Shown here: positions 1-7,244 of the stretch, piece after piece
How the letters are laid out: every line of letters begins with the position of its first letter
Numbering within the stretch: the stretch's first letter is position 1
DNA from: an uncultured Mucilaginibacter sp.
Lineage (GTDB): Bacteria > Bacteroidota > Bacteroidia > Sphingobacteriales > Sphingobacteriaceae
Length of the DNA: 41,324 bases
Reading direction: 5' to 3'
Assembly: GCF_946479965.1 (NCBI RefSeq)
Contig: NZ_CAMLHX010000035.1
Coordinates: 1-41,324 of the forward strand
The notes under the pieces: model-generated
Seen by the model: the letters and a program-made list of their open reading frames with translations, nothing else
Told to the model about the DNA's origin: nothing
Database searches by the model: none
Program-made: the position numbers and the translations under genes

Positions 1-128
1 TGACGAATAAGTCTGTTGCAAAGTGTTGCAGGTTTAAACATGCAATAGTTGTAAAACACTAAACAGCAAGCGTTTGCAAAAAAATACTGTTGCAAGTGTT
101 GCAAAGTGTTGTATATATTTCTGCAACA
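1..128. repeat. Iteron-like dispersed repeat, copy 1
   Basis: This copy matches 27039-27167 in the same orientation. Both start TGAC..ATAAGTCTGTTGCAAAG and share a long right half of TGTTGCA units, a run of A, and TTGTATATATTTCTGCAACA. The middle (about 35-70) differs between copies. The match begins at base 1, so the repeat may extend beyond the window. Read on the minus strand, TGTTGCA and TGCAACA arms close a large hairpin followed by GTATTTTTTT, so it resembles a terminator. It lies downstream of sdhB, beyond that operon's own terminator. Confidence 0.75.
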
Positions 129-147
129 CCCCCGCGTTTTACGACAA

Positions 148-175
148 ATAAAAAAGGCCGCCATTGGCAGCCTTT
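148..175 (-). terminator. Rho-independent terminator of sdhCAB
   Basis: On the minus strand a 10-bp stem, AAAGGCTGCC with GGCGGCCTTT (one T-G wobble), closes a 3-nt AAT loop. It runs directly into a T-rich tail, about 28 nt after the sdhB stop codon. Confidence 0.85.
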
Positions 176-202
176 CCATTTTATATTGCAGATAGGAATT
201 CC

Positions 203-997
203 TTATGCACCACCCCCCAAATCACCGCCATGCACACCCTCTTCGCGGAAAAGTTTAGCGCTTAGGTAGTCGTTATTCATGCGGCTGATGTTGGTCAGCG
301 TAATTTCTTTAGGGCATTCTGCTTCGCAGGCGCCGGTATTGGTACAGTTACCAAATCCTTCTTCGTCCATTTGGGCAACCATGCCTTGCACACGGCTCCA
401 GCGCTCAGGCTGACCTTGTGGTATCAAAGCAAACTGCGATACCTTAGCCGATACGAACAGCATAGCCGAAGCGTTTTTACAAGCCGCTACGCAAGCGCCG
501 CAACCAATGCAGGTAGCAGAGTTAAAGGCCTCGTCGGCTATTACTTTAGGGATGGCTATCTCGTTAGCATCGGGCACGCCACCTGTGTTTACAGATACGT
601 AGCCACCCGCTTGTTGTATACGGTCAAACGCTGAACGGTCAACAGCAAGGTCCTTAATAACCGGGAAAGCTGCCGCGCGCCATGGCTCAATGGTAATGGT
701 TTCGCCATCATGGAAGCTGCGCATGTGCAGTTGGCAGGTAGTAATAGCGCGTTTTGGTCCGTGCGGACGGCCATTGATATAAAGCGAGCACATACCGCAA
801 ATACCCTCGCGGCAATCGTGATCAAAGTATATAGGGTCCTCGCCTTTTTTGCTTAAGCTTTCGTTCACCACGTCAAGCATCTCCAAAAATGACATATCAG
901 GCGAAATGTTTTCGGCCTTGTAGGTTACCATTTTACCTGAACTGTTGGCGTTTGCCTGTCTCCACACTTTCAGGGTAAGATTCATATTTCCACTCAT
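203..997 (-). CDS. sdhB: Succinate dehydrogenase/fumarate reductase iron-sulfur subunit
   Basis: SdhB passes electrons from the flavin of SdhA through three Fe-S clusters to the membrane quinone site. It sits on the cytoplasmic face of complex II. The 264-residue product has an N-terminal ferredoxin-like domain with the 2Fe-2S ligands C62, C67, C70 and C88 (motif CREGICGMC). The C-terminal domain has C163-x2-C166-x2-C169-x3-C173 and C218, C224, C228 for the 4Fe-4S and 3Fe-4S clusters. It is the last gene of sdhC-sdhA-sdhB, 136 bp after sdhA, and is followed by a strong terminator. The first ATG at 997 is used; a second in-frame ATG at 985 is also possible. The Bacteroidota B-type complex normally uses menaquinone, which is family knowledge. 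Confidence 0.96.
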   Translation of the reverse strand: MSGNMNLTLKVWRQANANSSGKMVTYKAENISPDMSFLEMLDVVNESLSKKGEDPIYFDHDCREGICGMCSLYINGRPHGPKRAITTCQLHMRSFHDGETITIEPWRAAAFPVIKDLAVDRSAFDRIQQAGGYVSVNTGGVPDANEIAIPKVIADEAFNSATCIGCGACVAACKNASAMLFVSAKVSQFALIPQGQPERWSRVQGMVAQMDEEGFGNCTNTGACEAECPKEITLTNISRMNNDYLSAKLFREEGVHGGDLGGGA

Positions 998-1013
998 TGT
1001 TTCTTTATTTGAG

Positions 1014-1112
1014 TATCAAGTAGCTAGTATCAGGTATCAAGACTTTGCCGCTGATGTTGGCTACTTGTAATATTCTTTATTATTATGAAAAGTAAAATCT
1101 AGCTACTTGATA
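1014..1112. repeat. 14-bp inverted repeat in the sdhA-sdhB spacer
   Basis: TATCAAGTAGCTAG at 1014-1027 is the exact reverse complement of CTAGCTACTTGATA at 1099-1112, with 71 nt between the arms. Further GTATCAAG and GCTACTTG fragments lie inside. Transcribed, it would give a long hairpin between sdhA and sdhB. It resembles the palindromic spacer repeats common in Sphingobacteriaceae. Confidence 0.7.
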
Positions 1113-1133
1113 ATAGCTACTTTATACTTCTTT

Positions 1134-3068
1134 TTATTTATAACTCCGTTGTGATGGGTGAACAGTTTCAAATATCAGTTCTTCCTTGTTCAATATCTCC
1201 GGTTGATTGTCGCCTGTATATTCCCATGCACCAACAAACAAGAAGTTCTCGTCATCACGTAATGCTTCGCCTTCTTCTGTTTGCGACTCCAGCCTAAAGT
1301 GGCCACCGCACGATTCGCGACGCATCAGCGCGTCATCAACCATCAGTTCGCCCAGTTCTAAAAAGTCGGCTACGCGGCCGGCTCTTTCTAAGGAATTGTT
1401 AACTTCTTCGTTAGCACCCATAACCAGGGCGTTCTTCCAGAAATCTGCGCGCAGCTCGCTGATGAGGCCTTTAGCTTTGGTTAAGCCTTCTTCTGTCCGC
1501 GCCATACCGCAATACTCCCACATAATGTGGCCCAAATCGCGGTGGTATTCGTTAACCGTTTTGGTGCCCTTAAGCGCCAGTAGTTTATTTATACGATCAA
1601 CCACATCCTTTTTTGTTTGTGCAAAAGCAGGATGGCTGGCATCAACCGGTTTTGGACCAACGGTAGCCAGGTAATCGCCTAAAGTATATGGTATCACAAA
1701 GTATCCGTCGGCTAAGCCCTGCATCAAAGCAGAAGCACCTAATCGGTTAGCACCGTGATCAGAGAAATTACATTCGCCCAAAGCATATAAGCCAGGTACG
1801 GTAGTCATTAGGTTATAATCAACCCAAAGGCCGCCCATGGTATAGTGTACCGCAGGGTAAATACGCATTGGCTGGGTGTATGGGTCCTCGTTGGTGATCT
1901 GATAATACATATCAAACAAGTTGCCGTATTTGGCTGCTACTGCAGGCTGACCAAGGCGTTTTATCGCATCGGCAAAGTCAAGGAAAACTGCAATGCCCGA
2001 GCCACCCACGCCACGGTTATCGTCAACCATTTCCTTAGCGTTACGTGACGCCACGTCGCGAGGTACAAGGTTACCGAATGATGGGTATTTACGCTCCAGG
2101 AAGTAATCGCGGTCTTCTTCTTTAACGTCGACAGCTTTTAACTGTCCCTTGCGCATTTTCTCCGCCGTTTCAACAGTTTTTGGTGCCCAAACGCGTCCAT
2201 CATTACGTAACGATTCAGACATCAACGTTAATTTGCTCTGATGATCGCCGGATACCGGAATACATGTTGGGTGAATTTGCGTATAGCAAGGGTTAGCAAA
2301 CATAGCACCGCGTTTGTGAGCGCGCCATGCTGCGGTTACGTTTGAGCCGATTGCATTCGTCGACAGGTAAAACACGTTACCATAACCGCCTGTACACAAT
2401 AATACGGCATGGCCGGTGTGTGTGTCAATTTCACCTGTGACTAAGTTACGGGTGATGATACCTTTTGCATGGCCATCAACAGTCACCACATCCAGCATCT
2501 CGCTGCGGGTATACATTTTAACCTTGCCTTTATGGATCTGGCGGTTAAGCGCCGAGTAGGCACCTAACAATAACTGTTGTCCGGTTTGGCCACGCGCGTA
2601 AAACGTACGCGATACTTGTGAACCACCGAATGAACGGTTATCCAGCAAGCCGCCATATTCGCGGGCAAAAGGCACGCCCTGTGCAACGCATTGGTCGATA
2701 ATATTTACTGATACCTCGGCCAGACGGTGCACGTTACCTTCGCGGGCACGGTAGTCACCGCCTTTAATGGTATCATAAAATAAACGATATACGCTATCGC
2801 CGTCGTTCTGATAGTTTTTAGCTGCGTTTATACCGCCCTGCGCCGCAATAGAGTGCGCGCGACGGGGGCTATCCTGAAAGCAAAATGCCTTTACATTATA
2901 ACCTAACTCGCCTAAAGTGGCAGCTGCCGAAGCACCGGCTAAACCTGTACCAACCACAATAACATCAAACTTGCGTTTGTTGGCGGGGTTAACCAGCTTT
3001 AAGTTAAATTTATGCTTGCTCCATTTTTCGGCCAATGGACCGGCAGGGATCTTCGCGTCTAACTTCAT
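1134..3068 (-). CDS. sdhA: Succinate dehydrogenase/fumarate reductase flavoprotein subunit
   Basis: SdhA oxidises succinate to fumarate on a covalently bound FAD. The 644-residue length fits the Bacteroidota B-type enzymes. The Rossmann FAD motif [11 protein letters not shown] lies near residues 40-50. The flavin-linking histidine is predicted at H72 in [11 protein letters not shown], and the substrate and capping region includes HPTCIPVSG. Near the C-terminal third, [20 protein letters not shown] completes the FAD site. It lies between sdhC (51 bp upstream) and sdhB, so a single transcript is expected. No frameshift or missing key residue is seen. Confidence 0.97.
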   Translation of the reverse strand: MKLDAKIPAGPLAEKWSKHKFNLKLVNPANKRKFDVIVVGTGLAGASAAATLGELGYNVKAFCFQDSPRRAHSIAAQGGINAAKNYQNDGDSVYRLFYDTIKGGDYRAREGNVHRLAEVSVNIIDQCVAQGVPFAREYGGLLDNRSFGGSQVSRTFYARGQTGQQLLLGAYSALNRQIHKGKVKMYTRSEMLDVVTVDGHAKGIITRNLVTGEIDTHTGHAVLLCTGGYGNVFYLSTNAIGSNVTAAWRAHKRGAMFANPCYTQIHPTCIPVSGDHQSKLTLMSESLRNDGRVWAPKTVETAEKMRKGQLKAVDVKEEDRDYFLERKYPSFGNLVPRDVASRNAKEMVDDNRGVGGSGIAVFLDFADAIKRLGQPAVAAKYGNLFDMYYQITNEDPYTQPMRIYPAVHYTMGGLWVDYNLMTTVPGLYALGECNFSDHGANRLGASALMQGLADGYFVIPYTLGDYLATVGPKPVDASHPAFAQTKKDVVDRINKLLALKGTKTVNEYHRDLGHIMWEYCGMARTEEGLTKAKGLISELRADFWKNALVMGANEEVNNSLERAGRVADFLELGELMVDDALMRRESCGGHFRLESQTEEGEALRDDENFLFVGAWEYTGDNQPEILNKEELIFETVHPSQRSYK

Positions 3069-3119
3069 ATTTTCTTTATTCTAATTCTCTATCTTAAACA
3101 ATAACCTCTGTCTGCTATA

Positions 3120-3902
3120 TTATCTGCAGAAAAAATAAATTACCGGCATCAGCGCGAAACCAATAGGTATAATAACCGCAAAGAACCACGTACCGATAAA
3201 CTGTACCACAGGCGTATATTTTCTGTGCGTCCAGCCGAGGGTTTGGAAAGCGCTTTGAAAACCATGCAGGAGGTGAAATGATACGGCGATCATGGCCAAT
3301 ACATAAAATGCCACATACCACCATTGCTTAAAAGCTATTTCGACAGTTTTGTTAAGGTCCTTAGCCACCATTGTTTCTACAGTACCTTCGGTGTAAACCG
3401 CATACTCATAATCGCCCGGAGGAAGATCAACTGCCGATATTTGCTCACCGGTCTTTAGATCGGTTTTGTATTCTTTGTAAGTTACAGTTGAGTTGCCGGC
3501 AAAGTCGTGATAGTTAAACCAAAAGTCTTTCATGTGGATCACGATGAACAATAAAAGAACTGACCCCAACAATCCCATGTTTTTTGACGACCATGATGCC
3601 GGCGACTTTGTTTGTGAAGCATAAGCTACCGGGCGTGCTTTACGGTTTTTTACTGTTAAAACCAGCGCGTAAACTGAATGCACCAGTATTGACAGGTACA
3701 ACAAATAAGATACTACCTTGATAGGTGGAAAATGCGTCATGAAATGGGCGTACGCATTAAATGCCTGTCCGTTATCGTGCTTAAACAACGATAGATTACC
3801 GCTAAGGTGTACAATAATAAACGTACACAAAAACAGGCCCGTTAGCGCCATGATTAGTTTTTTACCCAGCGATGAGTTTAGAGTTTGTTTAAATTCACTC
3901 AT
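3120..3902 (-). CDS. sdhC: Succinate dehydrogenase cytochrome b subunit (b558 family)
   Basis: This is the membrane anchor of complex II, carrying haem b and quinone. The 260-residue protein has about five hydrophobic helices, with histidines in or near them (IIVHLSGN, YAHFMTHF, ILVHSVYAL, IVIHMKDFW, FHLLHGFQSAF) as candidate haem ligands. A polar loop of roughly residues 125-180 lies between helices 3 and 4. One subunit in place of separate SdhC and SdhD is the B-type arrangement. It is the first gene of the operon. An exact TAnnTTTG -7 box lies about 24 nt upstream of the ATG at 3902. Confidence 0.94.
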   Translation of the reverse strand: MSEFKQTLNSSLGKKLIMALTGLFLCTFIIVHLSGNLSLFKHDNGQAFNAYAHFMTHFPPIKVVSYLLYLSILVHSVYALVLTVKNRKARPVAYASQTKSPASWSSKNMGLLGSVLLLFIVIHMKDFWFNYHDFAGNSTVTYKEYKTDLKTGEQISAVDLPPGDYEYAVYTEGTVETMVAKDLNKTVEIAFKQWWYVAFYVLAMIAVSFHLLHGFQSAFQTLGWTHRKYTPVVQFIGTWFFAVIIPIGFALMPVIYFFCR

Positions 3903-3925
3903 TATGTATTTACAAATTTTTTTGT

Positions 3926-3933
3926 CAAAAGTA
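3926..3933 (-). promoter_or_regulatory. Bacteroidota -7 box for sdhCAB
   Basis: The minus-strand sequence TACTTTTG matches the TAnnTTTG -7 consensus exactly, upstream of sdhC. No convincing TTTG -33 box at 19-21 bp was found. Confidence 0.6.
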
Positions 3934-4084
3934 TTTATTAAATGCCGAAAGATAGAAATGCAATGGGGCTTTTACCCATGAAATGATTATTTAGAATCAA
4001 TCTAAAAAAATGACGTGTTTTTGACCATTGAATATTTTTAAATCGACTTTAAAAAATGCTTTAGTTTAAATAAATTGCCCCGCT

Positions 4085-4092
4085 AAACTTTG
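4085..4092 (+). promoter_or_regulatory. Candidate -7 box abutting the TlpA-like gene
   Basis: AAACTTTG matches seven of eight positions of TAnnTTTG. A TTTAG about 19 bp upstream could act as the -33 box. Its final G lies only 5 nt before the ATG at 4098, so the transcript would have almost no leader. Confidence 0.4.
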
Positions 4093-4097
4093 TCTAT

Positions 4098-5237
4098 ATG
4101 CGCTATTTTTTATTCTTTTTGGCAGCCGCTTTTATACTGACCGGCTGCGGCAATAAAACCGTTGAATTTACGGGAACAGTTTTGAATGGTAGTACCGGCA
4201 AGGTGCTGATAAGTAATAACGCCAATGAAATTGTATATCAGGCCGAAATAGCGAATGGCAAGTTTTATATTAATAAACAGCCTTTGTCATCAGCAGGCTT
4301 TTATCACCTGGTATGTTTTGTAGGGGGTAATGCGTCTAAGAAAAATGAGATATACCTTGACCCCGGCGCATTCTATAATATTAAGTATGATGCTAAACAC
4401 CCAGAGGTTTATCCTGATATTGTAAGCAAATCAAAAAATCAAACGGACTTGTCTGCCTACAATGACCTGCTAAAAGCAGCTAAAGCGTCGGCACGTGCTA
4501 AAGTGATGTCGTTTGATTCGCAAATGCGCAAGCTGGATGACGAGCTGCTGACGTTTGCAGAGCGCGACGACCGCTTGCAGCAACTACGTAATCAGCAGTT
4601 AGATGCAAATGTAGTTGATATGGTTGCCCTGTTTAACGATTTTATTAAGCAGCATCCTGATAACGAAATTACCCCGCACTTAATGCTGAATACTGAATAC
4701 CAGCTAAACCCTGTTGGCTACTATGAAGCGTTTAAGAAACTACGCGACGCTGCAAAAAATACAGATGAAGGAAAATTATTGGAGGAAAAGTTAAAGCAAC
4801 TTACCCGTTTAGCTGCCGGCGGTGAGGTACCTGAAATTGAGGGAACCACACCGGATGGAAAAACCATCGACCTGAAGGCGCTTGATAAAAAGGTTATTAT
4901 AGTAGATTTTTGGCGGGCTCTCAATTCGCAAAGTTTGCGTGATCATAATGAAATGGCCACAAAGCTGCTGCCTAAGTATAAAAGCAAAGGACTCGAAGTT
5001 ATAAGCGTATCGTTTGATGATAACCGTGTTAAATGGCTGGCTTACATTAAAAAGAGCAATATGACATGGCCACAGCTATCAGACCTGAAAGGCGAAGCTT
5101 CGCCCAATGCAGAAAACTGGGCCATTACCAAAATACCTACCTATTATTTGGTGGATGGCAAGGGCAAAATAATTAAACGCTGTCTTGATTATTATGAGTT
5201 GGAAGTTGCTGTTAACGCTATTATGGCGAAGCAGTAA
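4098..5237 (+). CDS. DUF4369/TlpA-like lipoprotein lacking the redox CxxC
   Basis: The protein is secreted and lipid-anchored: a short hydrophobic N-terminus ends in the lipobox LTGC, giving C17 as the lipidated residue. Residues about 20-120 resemble the DUF4369 beta domain that precedes thioredoxin folds in Bacteroidota. A helical linker follows, then a TlpA/AhpC-like thioredoxin fold from about residue 245. The usual FWASWCGPC is replaced by FWRALNSQS, so both active-site cysteines are lost (N276, S279). The cis-proline loop KIPTYYL (P347) remains. A thiol-disulfide oxidoreductase role is therefore unlikely; a binding or structural role is inferred. It is convergent with pdeM, with only 5 bp between the genes. 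Confidence 0.85.
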   Translation: MRYFLFFLAAAFILTGCGNKTVEFTGTVLNGSTGKVLISNNANEIVYQAEIANGKFYINKQPLSSAGFYHLVCFVGGNASKKNEIYLDPGAFYNIKYDAKHPEVYPDIVSKSKNQTDLSAYNDLLKAAKASARAKVMSFDSQMRKLDDELLTFAERDDRLQQLRNQQLDANVVDMVALFNDFIKQHPDNEITPHLMLNTEYQLNPVGYYEAFKKLRDAAKNTDEGKLLEEKLKQLTRLAAGGEVPEIEGTTPDGKTIDLKALDKKVIIVDFWRALNSQSLRDHNEMATKLLPKYKSKGLEVISVSFDDNRVKWLAYIKKSNMTWPQLSDLKGEASPNAENWAITKIPTYYLVDGKGKIIKRCLDYYELEVAVNAIMAKQ

Positions 5238-5242
5238 TCTAC

Positions 5243-5905
5243 CTAACAAGGTATTACCTTGTCTTTCAACACGGCAAAGATCTTGTCGGTTTTAGACGTT
5301 CTTACGGCAACCTTTCCCGTAAATTTTCCGAATGATGGGAGTATGGCCTGTTTGCTGCCAAATGCGAAACATGGCAGGGTAATGCTCTGCCTGCCTTTGC
5401 CGGTTAAATTTATGCCGGGATGAATATGCCCACAAAATGCATATTGGGTAAGCAATTGTAGGTCGGCTTCTATCAATGGGTGATGCAGCATTAAAAACGG
5501 CCCGATGATCATTTGCTTATGGAGCTCGATATTTAACTGGTCGTAATATTTATCGGCGATAATATCATGGTTGCCTCGTACCAGATCAATGGTGACTTTA
5601 GGGAACTGTTGCCGCCACATGGCAAACCATTCCCAGTCGGCATTCATATCGCTGTGGAACAGATCGCCTAAAAAAACAATGCGGAGTGGTTTAAACTCGT
5701 CTACAAGATCAGATAATACGGCTAAATCATTTTGTTCCAGGTCTCGCGGAACTGCTATCCCCGCTTTTCTGAAATGCCCTGTTTTGCCCAAATGCACATC
5801 GGCAACTAACAGCATTCGCTGCTGCTGCCAGTAAATAGCTTTTTGGGGCAACAATAACAGATCCTGGTCAAGCAGTTTAAATGATACACCCGCGCTTATC
5901 GTCAT
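5243..5905 (-). CDS. pdeM: Ligase-associated DNA damage response endonuclease PdeM (calcineurin-like phosphoesterase)
   Basis: A metal-dependent phosphoesterase of the small PdeM family, which elsewhere travels with an ATP-dependent ligase and a Lhr-like helicase in DNA repair clusters. The motifs are in order: LLVADVHLGKTGHF (metal D and H), VFLGDLFHSD, VRGNHD, MLHHP and CGHIHPG. I start it at the ATG at 5905 (MTISAGVSF..., 220 residues). The open frame continues to 6013, but that 36-residue extension has no family resemblance and crosses a transcription terminator. No ligase, exonuclease or helicase partner lies in this window, so the repair assignment rests on family alone. Confidence 0.85.
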   Translation of the reverse strand: MTISAGVSFKLLDQDLLLLPQKAIYWQQQRMLLVADVHLGKTGHFRKAGIAVPRDLEQNDLAVLSDLVDEFKPLRIVFLGDLFHSDMNADWEWFAMWRQQFPKVTIDLVRGNHDIIADKYYDQLNIELHKQMIIGPFLMLHHPLIEADLQLLTQYAFCGHIHPGINLTGKGRQSITLPCFAFGSKQAILPSFGKFTGKVAVRTSKTDKIFAVLKDKVIPC

Positions 5906-5965
5906 GCGGCAAAAATAACAAATTGGATGTAATCCATCGCCGGATATGCATCCACAGAAATTTAT

Positions 5966-6060
5966 CGCATAAAAAAAGGGTCGGAAAACTCTCGCAGTTT
6001 TACGACCCCACATCTACCTATGAAAAACAGCCCTTTGGTGGGCGTATACATTAGGTAGAC
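5966..6060 (-). ncRNA. Candidate structured small RNA with terminator
   Basis: Read on the minus strand from about 6060, TCTACCTA (6059-6052) pairs perfectly with TAGGTAGA (6020-6013). Inside that arm GCCC pairs with GGGC around the loop ACCAAA. A few bases later a terminator hairpin follows: GGGTCG-t-AAAACT, loop GCGAG, AGTTTT-c-CGACCC, then T7 ending near 5967. A TTCTTTTG box (7 of 8 to TAnnTTTG) lies at 6067-6060, just upstream of the 5' end. No reading frame of note is present. I do not recognise it as 6S, SRP RNA or tmRNA; it could instead be a leader attenuator for pdeM. Confidence 0.5.
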
Positions 6061-6230
6061 AAAAGAAATGCCAATTGCGTTTTTAACTTAAAAAACAATA
6101 ATAACGTGTGACGATAATTTAAATCGAGGAAATTACTTCCCCTATTTGGGTAAAATTCGCCATAATTGCCCGGGTTTAATTAACTAATACTAAAGTTGGA
6201 ATTTATTTGAAGAGTGCTGTTGTTGTAGCC

Positions 6231-6263
6231 GCTATATTGTAATAGCTTAATAATTAATATAGC
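6231..6263. repeat. Inverted repeat upstream of a small gene
   Basis: GCTATATT at 6231-6238 pairs perfectly with AATATAGC at 6256-6263, about 50 nt before the ATG at 6316. It could be an operator or a leader hairpin. The rest of 6061-6315 shows only AT-rich sequence. Confidence 0.4.
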
Positions 6264-6315
6264 CGGACAACGATTATTTATGAAACCAACGGGATAAACT
6301 ATTGTTAGATAAGGT

Positions 6316-6633
6316 ATGGAGTACAATGTGTATTTATTAGCTACCGACCCGAAAAATCCGTGCAGAGACGTTATACACTCAAGAGATACCGGTTTAAAGA
6401 TCAGGGTTTATTGCTTAAATAGTGATAAAATAACTCCTGATCCGAATGAGATCCAACTCTTTGGCTATGCCCATAATAAACTATATGCTTTTGAAACCAT
6501 TGATATAACCGCTGAAGATGCCCTGGATGTTGTAGGTGCTATTCAATGGTATGCCGAGTATATTGACTACCCCGAAATGGAAATATTGCCCGAAGACCCA
6601 CGGCCGGGCCATAGCAGCGATATTGCTATGTAA
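6316..6633 (+). CDS. Small acidic protein of unknown function
   Basis: I do not recognise this 105-residue product. It has no signal peptide or membrane segment and is acidic towards its C-terminus (DYPEMEILPEDPRPGH). It looks like a compact soluble alpha/beta protein: MEYNVYLLATD then LKIRVYCLNSDKI reads as beta strands, and ITAEDALDVVGAIQWYAEYI as an amphipathic helix. It stands alone between the candidate small RNA and the tRNA gene, 124 bp before the tRNA. Codon use looks like that of the neighbouring genes, so it is probably real. Confidence 0.6.
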   Translation: MEYNVYLLATDPKNPCRDVIHSRDTGLKIRVYCLNSDKITPDPNEIQLFGYAHNKLYAFETIDITAEDALDVVGAIQWYAEYIDYPEMEILPEDPRPGHSSDIAM

Positions 6634-6711
6634 TTTATTGGTAGCTTCTGTAACGCTTTTCCGAACGTAAAATACACTAAATGAGAGGGGTAAAATTAAT
6701 TGAAAATTATT

Positions 6712-6742
6712 TTTGTAGAGTTGCTTATAGATTCTATATTTG
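6712..6742 (+). promoter_or_regulatory. Canonical Bacteroidota promoter of tRNA-Val
   Basis: TTTG (6712-6715), 19 bp, then TATATTTG (6735-6742) matches the -33/-7 consensus and its usual spacing exactly. The expected start site is about 6747-6750, some 8-11 nt before the tRNA. This is the best promoter in the window. Confidence 0.85.
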
Positions 6743-6757
6743 CAGTCCCAAAACGAA

Positions 6758-6832
6758 GGGAGTTTAGCTCAGCTGGTTCAGAGCATCTGCCTTACAAGCA
6801 GAGGGTCACTGGTTCGAACCCAGTAACTCCCA
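6758..6832 (+). tRNA. tRNA-Val (anticodon TAC)
   Basis: A full cloverleaf is visible. The acceptor arm is GGGAGTT/AACTCCC with discriminator A at 6832, the D arm GCTC..GAGC, and the T arm ACTGG-TTCGAAC-CCAGT. The anticodon arm TCTGC/GCAGA has loop CTTACAA, so the anticodon is TAC. The CCA tail is not encoded (ACA follows). It is followed at once by a GAAA-tetraloop terminator and then by degenerate copies of itself. Confidence 0.97.
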
Positions 6833-6840
6833 CAGAATAG

Positions 6841-6869
6841 AAAGTCCGACAGAAATGTTGGACTTTTTT
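6841..6869 (+). terminator. tRNA-Val terminator (repeat copy A)
   Basis: AAAGTCCGACA pairs with TGTTGGACTTT (11 bp, one G-T pair) around a GAAA tetraloop, followed by T-rich sequence. The same hairpin recurs at 6955, 9217 and, decayed, at 10608. Confidence 0.9.
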
Positions 6870-6877
6870 GTTTAAAC

Positions 6878-6946
6878 CAGGTAGTAGTTCAGTACATCCC
6901 GATTTTACAATCGGGAGGGTCACTGGTTCGAACCCAGTAACTCCCA
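6878..6946 (+). pseudogene. Degenerate tRNA-Val-like remnant (copy B)
   Basis: The 3' half (6915-6949) is a 35-bp exact copy of 6801-6835 of the intact tRNA, through the T arm and AACTCCC. The 5' acceptor strand is missing, since upstream sequence does not pair with AACTCCC. The D arm is shortened by roughly ten bases. The anticodon arm CCCGA/TCGGG encloses eight bases (TTTTACAA) instead of seven. No promoter precedes it apart from read-through from tRNA-Val. It is very unlikely to act as a tRNA. Confidence 0.75.
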
Positions 6947-6954
6947 CAGTACAG

Positions 6955-6982
6955 AAAGTCCGACAGAAATGTTGGACTTTTT
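6955..6982 (+). terminator. Duplicated terminator (repeat copy B)
   Basis: This is an exact copy of the 11-bp GAAA-tetraloop hairpin found after tRNA-Val, with TTTTTG following. It sits the same short distance after the tRNA remnant. Confidence 0.85.
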
Positions 6983-7244
6983 GTTTAACCTAATCCGGCA
7001 TATAAATAGGCCAGCAAGTAAGATTACTTGTAATATTTTTATTACTTCACTATACTAAAAGTGAATATTCACCCAATATGCCTTACTTTTCGGTTGTAAA
7101 ATACTAACCCGCACAATAGTATTTTATATATTGATTTTATAACCAATTATTCTTTTTAAGGCCTTTTTTACCGCTTATCCCGCACAGCTGTAAATATTGG
7201 TCTGCATATTATCTAATGACCAATTAGCCCATCAAATTAAAAAA

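Noticed and set aside
5243..6013. PdeM starting at 6013 (256 residues)
   Set aside because: The extra 36 residues have no family resemblance and would be read through a strong terminator hairpin; ATG 5905 fits the usual length.
6878..6946. Second functional tRNA
   Set aside because: The 5' acceptor strand does not pair, the D arm is shortened and the anticodon loop has eight bases; only the 3' half copies tRNA-Val.
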